A DNA stretch of 64,000 bases from contig CAWIJO010000029.1 in assembly GCA_963836355.1 (NCBI GenBank), forward strand, positions 186,001-250,000, in the 5' to 3' direction. The notes under the pieces were generated by a model. The model did no database searches, was not told the DNA's origin, and was given only the letters and a program-made list of their open reading frames with translations. This document shows, in pieces, positions 16,318 to 24,624 of the stretch. This DNA comes from Palsa-506 sp963836355. GTDB lineage: Bacteria; Actinomycetota; Actinomycetes; Streptosporangiales; Streptosporangiaceae. Numbering within the stretch: position 1 is the first letter of the stretch; each line of letters starts with the position of its first letter. The position numbers and the translations under genes are program-made.

Positions 16318-17775
16318 TTAGTCCACCGGCACTACTGGCTGCTCGCCGGGGATCACGAGGGTCTCTTCGCGGCCGCTTTCGCCTTGCCACCGGAAGAAGA
16401 CCGCGTAGAGCAGCGCGGCAAGCACGAAGCCGACCTCGAAGGCGATGTCGCCGAAATGCGGGTAATGCGTCGGGACGACGCCGATGTAGTCGGTCTGGTT
16501 GGCGAAGAAGTAGATCGAGACCGCAATCGCTATGGCCATCGCCGCCGGGCCGGCCCATGGGTTGTGCTTGCGGTCGAAGAGAAAGCCGTCGACGTGCTTG
16601 CCGCGCCGCAGGAACTGGTCGGTGAAGAAGACACCGAGCCAAGGGCCAATCCAGTACGCGATGACCAGCAGGAAGTTGTTGTACTTGGCGCCGGCATCGT
16701 GCAGTCCGTACAGCGCCAGGATGAAGCCGACGATACCGAAGACGGTCGCGACGAGGGCCCGCCGCAATGAGAGCGGGAGCTTGACGCCGAGCGCCAGGAA
16801 CGACATGGATCCCGAGTAGACATTGAGCGGGTTCGCGCAGACAGCGCCGAGCGCGATCGCGAGGAGCGTGACGTCCGCTAGCGCGGTCGGCAGGTGCGCA
16901 GTGAAACCGGCCGTCGGGTTGTCGGCGAACTTGTCGACGCTGGTGATCGTGGCCGCGGCCGCGCCGACGATCTCCAGCACGACGCACGAGACGAACACGC
17001 CGAGCGCGGCCCACAGGCCAGTCGCCCTCCGGTTCGTGTCCTTCGGCAGGTAGCGCGTGTAGTCGCTGGCGTACGGGTTCCAGCCGGCCGCATAACCGAA
17101 CGCCGCTCCGAAGGTGATCAGGAATCCGCCAGGGACGCTGGCTACGTGTGCGCCTGGGTGCGACTTGGACACGATCACCACCGAGGCGATGACGAAGACC
17201 ACGACCAGGAACGGGAACGACCAGCGCTCGAACACGTGCACCAGGTTGTGGCCGAAGAACGCGACCGCGATCTGGACCAGCACGATGATCAATAGGCAGA
17301 TCTTCGAAATTCCAGCCGAGCAGCGCATTCAGCGCGAACGCACCGCTGACACTGTTGACCGCGAACCAGCCGATGCCGGCCACGACCGCGTTGAGGCCGC
17401 CTGCAGGATGTTGCCGAGGAACCCGAACCCGATCCGGGACAGCACCATCTGCGGCACGCCGTACAACGGCCCGCGGGCGGCGAGCGCGCCCATCGAAACG
17501 GAGCCGAGGGCGGTACCGAGCAGGATGGCCAGCGAGGCCATCCAGAATGACTGGCCGAAGAACCAGACGCCGATGATGCCGACGAAGATGGTCGCGAACT
17601 CCATGTTCGGCGACACCCACGTCCAGAACTGCTGCAACGGCTTGCCGTGCCGCTCGCTGAGCGGGATGAATTCGGCTCCGCCGGGCTCGACGACCGCTAC
17701 CTTGGCACCGTAGGTGCCTTCACGTACGTCGGCTTCGATCAGTGTTGCGGCCGCCGTGCCGCTGGGTTCGGTCAC
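16318..17775 (-). pseudogene. NCS1-family purine/cytosine permease with two compensating frameshifts
   Basis: A nucleobase/allantoin-type transporter of the NCS1 family (PF02133). The N-terminal part (from GTG 17775) has FWTWVSPNMEFATIFVGIIG and GVPQMVLSRIGFGFLGNIL. At about 17400 one base seems missing and the sequence continues in another frame as GLNAVVAGIGWFAVNSVSGA; at about 17305 one extra base returns it to the first frame, KICLLIIVLVQIAVAFFGHN, which stays open to 16318 with GAAFGYAAGWNPYASDYTRY and PYDRK-like KHNPWAGPAAMAIAI. All 12 membrane segments appear present if corrected. Either a recent pseudogene or two assembly errors; substrate unknown. Confidence 0.8.
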
Positions 17776-18396
17776 TTGCCAAGGCACCCCTCTAGCTAGC
17801 TGCCAGCGCCCGCGGCCATACATGCTGATGATCTGTTTGACCCTCGCGCCCGGAACCTCGTCTAGCCATCCGGCAGACCGCGCTCATCCGGCAGACCGCG
17901 CTTGTCCGATCGGCGGATACGACCCAGATCTGAGCCTGGTCGTATTTGCCTCAATCATGCGCGGGCTCACCGCGCACGTGAAGGGCGTTACCCAACGGTG
18001 ACCCATTTCCTGCCCGGCAAGGTTGGCTGCGGCTGAGCTCGCAGCCCTGCTGCCGGGCAGCGCCAGGCAAGCTGCGCCTGGCGAACAGCGCGTGGCGAAC
18101 AGCGCGTGGCGAACAGCGCGCTGGCGGGCATGGTTTCCGGGTTGCGCCGCCGAGCAGGCTCCGCAGGCGCCTCCGCAGGCGCCGTTAGGCCGGCGCTGAA
18201 ATCTCTGGTCGCGATCGCGGCTTCATAGATCCGTCACCTGACCGATGTCTTTCCCTGCAACTTGCAGAAGTATTTGTATTGCAACTACCGGCACGATCCA
18301 GCGTCAGCAGTCTTGATCGGATCGCCTCCGGACTGGCCGCGCAGGGTGACTTGCGCTCTCCCGGGCCGACTCAAGCCGGCCTGCCAAGGAAACCAG
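17776..18396. other. Intergenic region with short repeats
   Basis: 620 bases between the divergent permease and anti-sigma gene. It holds an inverted repeat (GCCAGGC...GCGCCTGGC near 18062-18080) and a 14-bp triplet repeat (18079-18120). No gene is recognised; both promoters should lie here. Confidence 0.4.
18079..18120. repeat. 14-bp tandem repeat, three copies
   Basis: TGGCGAACAGCGCG occurs three times head to tail without interruption at 18079, 18093 and 18107. It lies in non-coding sequence upstream of the anti-sigma ATPase gene. Confidence 0.95.
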
Positions 18397-18861
18397 ATGG
18401 ACACGATGACGCCGATTCGCCCGACTATGCACCGCCCGCGCCGTATCTCGCTGACCGCAGGACCGGCCGCTGCGGCCGAAGCCCGCAGCCAGGTCCGGGC
18501 GGCCATCTGCGCATGGGATGTCCCCGTCGACTCGTCTGTCGCGGTCCTGCTCACCAGCGAACTGGTGACCAATGCCATAGCGCACGTGGCGGGCGAGACC
18601 ATCATGCTCGTCATCACCTGCGCCTCTGGCCGGTTATGCGTCGATGTCCACGACACGTCGTGGTCCTTGCCGGCGCCGATAGATGCGCCAGTCGACGCGG
18701 TGACCGGACGTGGCCTGATGCTGGTCGCCAGCCTCTCGACTGAGTGGGGCTTTTACCGGACCCTGCGCGGTAAGGCCGTGTACTTCACGCTCGCCTTCCA
18801 GGCGGATCCTGACGGGGACGAGGATCGCAGCCCGCAGGGCGATCGCAGTTATGTCCGGTAA
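18397..18861 (+). CDS. Anti-sigma-factor-type histidine-kinase-like ATPase
   Basis: A 154-aa HATPase_c_2 protein like RsbW/SpoIIAB relatives abundant in actinomycetes, which bind ATP and usually sequester an anti-sigma antagonist or sigma factor. ATG 18397 is preceded by AAGGA at a good distance; the frame extends upstream to 18262 without support. The ATP fold shows SLTAGPAAAAEARSQVRAAI, the N box LLTSELVTNAIAHV, LCVDVHDTSW (usual D-x-G replaced by DTS), and the G box TGRGLMLVASLSTEWGF. No sigma factor is adjacent. The stop lies in the first copy of a 22-bp tandem duplication. Confidence 0.88.
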   Translation: MDTMTPIRPTMHRPRRISLTAGPAAAAEARSQVRAAICAWDVPVDSSVAVLLTSELVTNAIAHVAGETIMLVITCASGRLCVDVHDTSWSLPAPIDAPVDAVTGRGLMLVASLSTEWGFYRTLRGKAVYFTLAFQADPDGDEDRSPQGDRSYVR

Positions 18862-18893
18862 ATCGTGCCGGTATGTCCGGTAAATCGTGCCGG
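18850..18893. repeat. 22-bp tandem duplication across the anti-sigma stop codon
   Basis: Two identical 22-bp units (18850-18871 and 18872-18893), each containing ATGTCCGGTAAATCGTG. The first copy includes the stop codon of the anti-sigma gene. Confidence 0.95.
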
Positions 18894-18928
18894 CGGATCC
18901 ACTCCTGCCCCCCCGGTGGATCCGCCGG
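18890..18928. terminator. Hairpin between convergent genes
   Basis: CCGGCGGATCCAC (18890-18902) pairs perfectly with GTGGATCCGCCGG (18916-18928) around a 13-base C-rich loop. It separates the anti-sigma gene from the convergent LuxR gene (stop at 18957), the expected place for a bidirectional terminator. No T tract follows. Confidence 0.65.
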
Positions 18929-18956
18929 ACACGCCGTGCGCACCATTCCGTCGCGA

Positions 18957-21791
18957 TCATTCCGACACGATGGTGCGCAAGGCAGCTTCGCGGGCGATGT
19001 CTATCCGCGAATGGACGCCGAGCTTCTTCAGGATGTGGGAGACGTGGGACGCGACGGTCCGCCGGGACAAGAAGAGCTTCGCGGCGATCTCCGGGTTGGA
19101 CAATCCCTCTTCCACCAGCGCGGCGATCTTTGTTTCGGCCGGCGTGAGGCTGTCCCAGCCGCTCTGCGCGTGCCGGTGCTTGGCGTGCGGGCCCCGGCGG
19201 ATGCCGTGCGCGCGGAACCTGGTGCGTAGCCTGGCGACGTCGGTGGCGGCACCGAGCGAGGCGTAGATGTCCACAGCCTTGGTGAAGGCAGCCCGGGCCT
19301 GGTCGCGGTCGTCGGCGCAGACAAACTCTCCGGCAGCCGCCTCCAGCGCCTTCGCGCTGAGCAGCGGCCGGCTTGCGTCGCCATAGCGTTCCGCCGCCGT
19401 CAGCAGCCGGGTGGCATCATGGTCCAGCAAGCTATGGCAATAGAGCGCGTTCGCCTGCCGGTGGGGGACCTCCGATTCGGCGGCGAGGGTTACCGCGTGA
19501 TCCGCGATGGCCTTCGCGGTGCTGAGGTCGCCAGTCTTGGTGGCGAGGCGGACAGCATCGGCGAACAGGTTCTCGATCTCGTCGAGTTCTTCCTTGTTGT
19601 CGGCGAACCCGGCGGTCAGCGCGGCCAGCGCCTCCGGCAGCGCGCCGGCCTGCTCGAAGTCCAGGCTGCGGGCCAGCGCGAGCGGGCCGACGACCCGGGT
19701 TCCGATCCGCTCGGCATACGGGACGGCGGCAGCGATATGATCGCGCGCCGTGGCTGTCTCGCCGCGATGGAAGCAGATCACGGCCGCGATGCCGTGATCG
19801 CTGCAGGCCGCGCCCGGCTCATTCAGGTCGTCGTGCAGCACCTCAACCTCGGCCAGTGCGTCGTCCCACCGCCCGGTGTCGAACAGTAGCTGGCCGAGAG
19901 CGCCATGTGCCTGCGCCAGCCGGACCACGGTGCCGGCCCGGTCGGCCAGGTCACGGGCCTGCCGGGCGGCGGCGAATGCCTCGTCGTACCGGTCGAGGTC
20001 GCCCAGCGTGATGGCCTTGTTGATCTGCAGCAGCAGCCGCAGGTCGGTCAGCGCCGGATCGGCCTGGGTGACGGCCAGCGCCTGGTCGAACAGCGGCAGC
20101 GCGTCAGCCGTCTGGCCCTGCACCGCGGTCACGATGGTCAGCACGTGCAGCGCCCAGCCGAGTGCCCAGTCGTCATTCGCCTCCGATGCCGCCGCCAGCG
20201 CGGCGGCGGCGACCCGGCCGGCCGTCTCGACCTCGCCGAGGATGCTGTGCGTCCGCGCGGCGAGCACAAGCAGCCGGGCGCGGTGCCGGGCCGAGATCCT
20301 CTGGTCCGCCAGCGCCCGGTTCAGCGTGGCCAGGGATTCCGCGGACCGGCCAGCCCGCATTCGGCACTGCGCCAGCGTCCAGTGCAAGTCCATGCGGAGA
20401 TCGAGCTCGACGGTATGCGCCAGTGCGCGGTTCGCCACCTGCTCGGCCTCGGCCACATCGCCTACCCGGTAGAGAGCATCGGCGTGTCGGCCCATCAGGC
20501 AGTCATGCTGGGCCGAGCCGGCCGGGGAGCTGGCGACCGCATGGCGGAGTAGCTCCGCCGCGGCTCGCGGCGCCTGGCCGACCAGCAGCTCTGCGGTGCC
20601 GACCAGCCAGCCGAGTATCCACTCGTCCATCGGCTCGGTCACGTCATCAGATCCGCCAACTGCCCACAGCAGCTGCCGGGCCACCCGGTCGGCCGGCGCG
20701 CCAGCCTTGGCCAGGGCTCGCCCGGCATCGCGGTGCCAGGCAGCCCGCACCGGCGCCGGTATCTCGTCGTATAGCGCCGCGCGGATCAGCGGATGCCGGA
20801 ACCCGAGACCGTTGCCGGACTCGGTCAGCACGCCGGCGGCGCATGCCTCATCGACGGCCGGAACCAGGTCCGGCACGCCGCGATCGAGAACGGTCGCCAG
20901 GTCCGGCACCGCGAATTCCACGCCGAGTAGCGCCGCCGCCCGCAGCACCTCGCGCACTGATCCGGAGACAAAGCCAAGGCGGTCCGCGATGGCCGCCGAC
21001 AGCGAGCTCGGCGCGGGGCCACTGGTCAGCTCGGCAGCGCCCGCGCCGGTTATGGTCAGGCTGGAGCTGCGGGTCAGCGCGGCGACCAACTCGGTGAGGT
21101 AGAGCGGGTTGCCCGCCGCGCCGCCGGCGAGCCGCAGCAGCTTGCCATCAGGCCTGCCGCCGGACAGGGCCGCTATCAGCTCGGCCACTGCCGTCCCGGA
21201 AAGCCCGGTGAGCTGGAGCCGCGCGGCATCGTCCACCGCTCGCCGCAGCGCCAGCAAGTCGTCCCGCTGCGGTACCGGGCGCATCATCCCGACCAGCAGC
21301 AGCGGCAACTGCCGTACCGACCTTGCCAGCCGCCCGCACAGCGTGACGCTGGCCTGATCCGCCCATTGCAGATCGTCGATGACCAGGATCGTCGGCCGAA
21401 CGGCGCACTGCTCGGTGATGAGCGCCAGCAACTGCTCCGCCAGCGCGGCCGACACGTCCGCGCCGCGATCGGCGGTGAGCTCGCCCCGCAATAGCCGGAG
21501 GATCGTATTCCGCCGCGGGTTGGCCGAGGGCTCGCGTACCCGTAAGCCCTCTAGCAGCGGTAGCAGCGGTAACGCCTGCCCCAGCTCGTCACCGGCGCCC
21601 CAGAACACCTGACAGCCAGCCGCCGCCTCGGCCACCGCCGCCCGCACCAGCGCGGACTTGCCGATTCCGGGCTCGCCCTCGACCAGCACCGCGCTGCCCC
21701 GCCCGCCGGCCGCCGCCGTCATGAGCCTGACCAGCGTCGCGGTCTCGCTGTCTCGGCCGACTAACGCGCCGGCCAGGGGGGCGGTGGGCAC
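18957..21791 (-). CDS. Large ATP-dependent LuxR-family transcriptional regulator (LAL)
   Basis: A 944-aa MalT-like activator. Domains in order: N-terminal AAA ATPase with Walker A GEPGIGKSALVRAAV (about 39-53) and Walker B ILVIDDLQWADQASV (about 134); winged-helix-like middle; a long TPR-rich region (about 380-850, for example RARLLVLAARTHSILGEVET); and a C-terminal LuxR helix-turn-helix LTPAETKIAALVEEGLSNPE with RTVASHVSHILKKLGVHSR. Such regulators typically sense a ligand through the TPR region and activate nearby secondary-metabolite or sugar genes. Here the nearest genes are a small exported peptide (divergent) and an anti-sigma ATPase (convergent), so the target is unclear. The frame is intact. 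Confidence 0.9.
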   Translation of the reverse strand: MPTAPLAGALVGRDSETATLVRLMTAAAGGRGSAVLVEGEPGIGKSALVRAAVAEAAAGCQVFWGAGDELGQALPLLPLLEGLRVREPSANPRRNTILRLLRGELTADRGADVSAALAEQLLALITEQCAVRPTILVIDDLQWADQASVTLCGRLARSVRQLPLLLVGMMRPVPQRDDLLALRRAVDDAARLQLTGLSGTAVAELIAALSGGRPDGKLLRLAGGAAGNPLYLTELVAALTRSSSLTITGAGAAELTSGPAPSSLSAAIADRLGFVSGSVREVLRAAALLGVEFAVPDLATVLDRGVPDLVPAVDEACAAGVLTESGNGLGFRHPLIRAALYDEIPAPVRAAWHRDAGRALAKAGAPADRVARQLLWAVGGSDDVTEPMDEWILGWLVGTAELLVGQAPRAAAELLRHAVASSPAGSAQHDCLMGRHADALYRVGDVAEAEQVANRALAHTVELDLRMDLHWTLAQCRMRAGRSAESLATLNRALADQRISARHRARLLVLAARTHSILGEVETAGRVAAAALAAASEANDDWALGWALHVLTIVTAVQGQTADALPLFDQALAVTQADPALTDLRLLLQINKAITLGDLDRYDEAFAAARQARDLADRAGTVVRLAQAHGALGQLLFDTGRWDDALAEVEVLHDDLNEPGAACSDHGIAAVICFHRGETATARDHIAAAVPYAERIGTRVVGPLALARSLDFEQAGALPEALAALTAGFADNKEELDEIENLFADAVRLATKTGDLSTAKAIADHAVTLAAESEVPHRQANALYCHSLLDHDATRLLTAAERYGDASRPLLSAKALEAAAGEFVCADDRDQARAAFTKAVDIYASLGAATDVARLRTRFRAHGIRRGPHAKHRHAQSGWDSLTPAETKIAALVEEGLSNPEIAAKLFLSRRTVASHVSHILKKLGVHSRIDIAREAALRTIVSE

Positions 21792-22152
21792 GGAGCGGAT
21801 TTTACTACCAGAACATTATGGACACAAGCGACGTTTCCGGGGTAAATCACGGGGGGGCAAATTCGCCACTTCCGCCAGCAATGGCGCTGCCGGCGTTGCC
21901 GCACCGTGCGCTGCAAGTTTCTCCACATTTTTCAGCGCACGGCCAGTCAAACATTACGGTGCATGAAGATAAGCATCTTTATTGTCATTTAGAACGGTAA
22001 CTTTCATTATACACTAAACACTAGGAAAGACTACTCAAGACGCATAAAATAACCAAGTACCGGGGACAACATAACCAGACGGTAAATACTCCGGGCAGGC
22101 TGGCGAGGCTATGTATCAGGCCGTCGGCCTGGGAAATCGCCATGGAGGAGTC
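21792..22152. other. AT-rich intergenic island
   Basis: About 130 bases (roughly 21,950-22,080) are strikingly A/T-rich for this genome (for example TAACTTTCATTATACACTAA). It lies between the divergent LuxR ATPase and the small exported peptide. No gene is visible; it is a likely regulatory region for both. Confidence 0.5.
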
Positions 22153-22317
22153 ATGCGCATCGGGCGAGCTCTCATTATTCCCGCCATCCTGGCGCTCGGC
22201 TTAGCCGGCTCGGCCATGGCTGGCTCGGCGATGGTCGCGGCAGCCGGGCACGCGCCTAGTGTGCACGTGCAGGCAACGACCGCTTCCGCGCACTCCAACA
22301 CCTATTACCACACTTGA
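22153..22317 (+). CDS. Small exported peptide
   Basis: A 54-codon gene. ATG 22153 follows GGAGGAG. The product starts MRIGRALIIPAILALGLAGS, a signal peptide with a small-residue cleavage region (AMAGSAMVAAAG), and leaves a mature part of about 25-30 residues ending ASAHSNTYYHT. Small exported peptides of this layout, with a Ser/Asn/Tyr/His-rich end, are common beside regulators in actinomycetes, but no function is known to me. It is divergent from the large LuxR regulator across an AT-rich island, so it might be its target. It is followed by repeat-rich spacer. Confidence 0.6.
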   Translation: MRIGRALIIPAILALGLAGSAMAGSAMVAAAGHAPSVHVQATTASAHSNTYYHT

Positions 22318-22632
22318 GCTAACTGGCCGCAAATAACGGTGGCGCAGTTGCGGATAACGGCGCCGGTATTGCCGGCCCCGCGCCCGCCTCGGCCCGGCAT
22401 CGTGTAATGGTCGGGCCCCGCGCCGCCTCGGCCAGGCATCGTGCAATGGTCGGCCGCCGGGCCCCGCAACCGCCGGGCCGCAACCGCCGGGCCGCAACCG
22501 CCGCGTTCTTGCCCGCTGACCGGGCCAGACCGGTCCCCGGCCCCTGGCCTGCCGTGCTCGGGCCAGATGCACTGGCTGCCGGATGCTCACCCGCTACGGC
22601 GCCGTGTCCGGCCAGGCGCAGTGGCTGCCGCA

Positions 22633-22697
22633 TGCGCTCACCCGCTGCGCTCACCCGCTGCGCTCACCCGCTGCGCTCACCCGCTGCGCTCACCCGC
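22633..22697. repeat. 13-bp tandem repeat, five copies
   Basis: TGCGCTCACCCGC is repeated five times without gaps at 22633, 22646, 22659, 22672 and 22685. There are no spacers, so it is not a CRISPR array. Confidence 0.95.
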
Positions 22698-22784
22698 TGC
22701 GCGCAAGCCAGCCGCGTTTATCGTGCACCGTCGCGATCCCGGTCCGGCCGCCGTCCGCGATCCCGTCCGGCCGCGTTACATGAT

Positions 22785-22826
22785 CGTGGAGGGTTGTTAG
22801 TGCTGCGGCACTAAAAACCCTCCACG
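22785..22826. terminator. Long near-perfect hairpin
   Basis: Nineteen bases from CGTGGAGGGTTGTTAGTGC (22785-22803) pair with 22808-22826 around a TGCG loop, with a single mismatch in the stem. The A run on one arm gives a T run on the other strand, so it could terminate transcription in either direction; it could also be a mobile hairpin element. Confidence 0.6.
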
Positions 22827-23034
22827 TTACGGCGCCCGCGCCCTCGATGCCGCCGCCACGTCCGCGGTATCGGCCACGTTCTGCTGGCCGGCCCGCCTCC
22901 TCCGGGTTGCGCAGCGAAGTCCCGGTTGCGCTGATCTCCAGTGCGAGGTGCAATTAGAGTTCATTACTGCTGCTATGTAAAATTCAAGTGATTGTCGCAC
23001 TGATACCGCTCGCGCATGAGGAGGAGGACGCCGG

Positions 23035-23931
23035 ATGGCCGTGCCAGGAAGCCCCACGGTACGGCGTCGACGGCTGGCCGCGGAGCTGCGTGAGATCAGG
23101 GAAAGTAAGGGCAGGAGCGGAGATACGGTCGCCGCAGCGTTGCGCTGGTCGCCTTCCAAGATCAGCAGATACGAGCTGGCCAGGACCGGCCTGAAGCCAC
23201 GGGAAGTGGCCAGGCTGCTCGACTACTACGAGATCACCGGATCCCGTCGCGCGCTCCTCATCTCGCTCGCCGAGGATGCGGCCAGGAAGGGCTGGTGGGA
23301 AGAATTCGCCGATGTCCTGTCCGCCGACTATCAGCAGTTCATCGGTCTAGAACATGAGGCAAGTTCGATCGATATATGGCACGTTGAGGTAGTAGCTGGC
23401 CTTTTACAAACAGAAGCTTATGCTAGGCACATAATCAGTGGCTACGACCAGGTCGAGCCGGTCGCGCCAGGTATGATCGAGCGGCTGGTCAGGGTCCGGA
23501 TGCAACGCCAGCAGGTGCTGGCTCGCGAACCAGGGATGCAGCTTTCAGTCGTGCTCGATGAGGCTATCTTGAAGCGCCGGATTGGCGATGATCTGGTGAT
23601 GTACGAGCAGCTTCAGCGGCTCGCCCATGAGGCCGACCAGCCAAACGTAACGCTGCGGATCCTGCCGCTTGACACACAGCACATGGTCTTCGGAGAGTCA
23701 TTTGTTATATTCCGCTTTGGGCCAGATCGTGACGCTATGCTGCAAGATGTGGTGAGCGCTGAGCATCTGAAAAACGCCTTCTCCGTGGAAGGCGAGAGAG
23801 AAACCTACTTGCATAGGCGGGCGTTTCAGCTGCTCGCCGGTGCGGCGCTGGACCCGGCGTCGTCTAGGGCGCTCATACTCCAGACGGCTGAATCGCATTG
23901 GTCCGGGGTCAGGTCCCGCGACGTGGTGTGA
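23035..23931 (+). CDS. XRE-family regulator with DUF5753 domain
   Basis: A 298-aa regulator of the actinomycete Scr1-like class. The N-terminal helix-turn-helix is RLAAELREIRESKGRSGDTV with ALRWSPSKISRYELARTGLK (about residues 13-55). The DUF5753 domain follows: SIDIWHVEVVAGLLQTEAYA, LVRVRMQRQQVLAREPGMQL, VVLDEAILKRRIGD, and VTLRILPLDTQHMV. Such genes usually sit beside a DUF397 gene, as here (24178), and influence development or antibiotic synthesis in Streptomyces. RBS GAGGAGGACG precedes ATG 23035. Codon use is slightly less GC-biased in the middle (TTACAAACAGAAGC). Confidence 0.93.
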   Translation: MAVPGSPTVRRRRLAAELREIRESKGRSGDTVAAALRWSPSKISRYELARTGLKPREVARLLDYYEITGSRRALLISLAEDAARKGWWEEFADVLSADYQQFIGLEHEASSIDIWHVEVVAGLLQTEAYARHIISGYDQVEPVAPGMIERLVRVRMQRQQVLAREPGMQLSVVLDEAILKRRIGDDLVMYEQLQRLAHEADQPNVTLRILPLDTQHMVFGESFVIFRFGPDRDAMLQDVVSAEHLKNAFSVEGERETYLHRRAFQLLAGAALDPASSRALILQTAESHWSGVRSRDVV

Positions 23932-24177
23932 CGGCGGCGCCGCTCGGCTTGACTGGGTGAGGATCACCCTCCTCGGCCGGGCAGCCTGGATCGGGCTGAG
24001 GTGGCCGTGGCTGGTGCTCATCGCACTGCACCGCGTCTACCAGCGGAAACATCAAACACCGCGGCTATGTGGCGCAACTTAGCCAGATTCCGATGTTAAT
24101 GCTCTGAGTAGTTGGTAGGGTACGGCGCGTAGTTACAGCCCTAGACCATAAGCTCACGACATTAGCGAGGTAAGGAC

Positions 24178-24414
24178 ATGGAAAGACGTACGCCCCGGGA
24201 TCGTCCGGGAAGGGCCGGTTTAGATTCATACTGGATTAAGAGTTCACTGAGTTTCTCCAACGGCAACTGCGTCGAGGTCGCCAGCCTGCCGCATAGCGAG
24301 ATCGGTGTTCGCGACAGCAAGGACTCCGAAGGCCCGGTTCTCCGGTTTACCCCGGACGAATGGGATGCGTTCCTCGGCGGCGTGCGAAACGGTGAATTCG
24401 ATAATTTCAGCTAA
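24178..24414 (+). CDS. DUF397 protein
   Basis: A 78-aa partner of the upstream XRE/DUF5753 regulator. The DUF397 core is visible: YWIKSSLSFSNGNCVEVASL (typical W-x-K-S-S-x-S...CVEVA), IGVRDSKDSEGPVLRFTPDE (R-D-S-K), and WDAFLGGVRNGEF. The pair resembles toxin-antitoxin-like or repressor/anti-repressor modules described in Streptomyces, where the small protein binds the XRE protein. GAGGTAAGGAC precedes the ATG. A terminator-like hairpin follows about 65 bases after the stop. Confidence 0.93.
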   Translation: MERRTPRDRPGRAGLDSYWIKSSLSFSNGNCVEVASLPHSEIGVRDSKDSEGPVLRFTPDEWDAFLGGVRNGEFDNFS

Positions 24415-24478
24415 ATATGACCGCGACGGGCAAAGTTCCATAGCGTCCTGCTCAGGATAGCCGTCGATCAGAGCCCAG

Positions 24479-24514
24479 GCGAAGGCCCCTCTCAAGCCGC
24501 TGGGGGGCCTTCGC
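24479..24514 (+). terminator. Terminator-like hairpin after the DUF397 gene
   Basis: GCGAAGGCCCC (24479-24489) pairs with GGGGCCTTCGC (24504-24514) around a 14-base loop. Position after the XRE/DUF397 pair and before a convergent gene suits a terminator. Confidence 0.65.
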
Positions 24515-24624
24515 GCTCGACACGTGGCTGAGGCTAAGCAGGAAGGAATACGCTAAATCGTCTGCATTTGATCTTTGGGATCGAAACAAGGCTGATTTGT
24601 AACGCGTCGCAAAGCGGTTAAGAG

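Larger units (their letters stand above)
22318..23034. other. Repeat-rich non-coding spacer
   Basis: 717 bases with stacked short repeats: an imperfect 37-bp duplication around CATCGTGTAATGGTCGG/CATCGTGCAATGGTCGG (22,374-22,451), a 14-bp repeat (about 22,459-22,502), a 13-bp repeat (22,633-22,697) and a long hairpin (22,785-22,826). Repeat lengths not divisible by three argue against coding. No gene is recognised. Confidence 0.6.

Noticed and set aside
22633..22697. CRISPR-like array
   Set aside because: The 13-bp units touch each other with no spacers and no cas gene is present; it is a simple tandem repeat.
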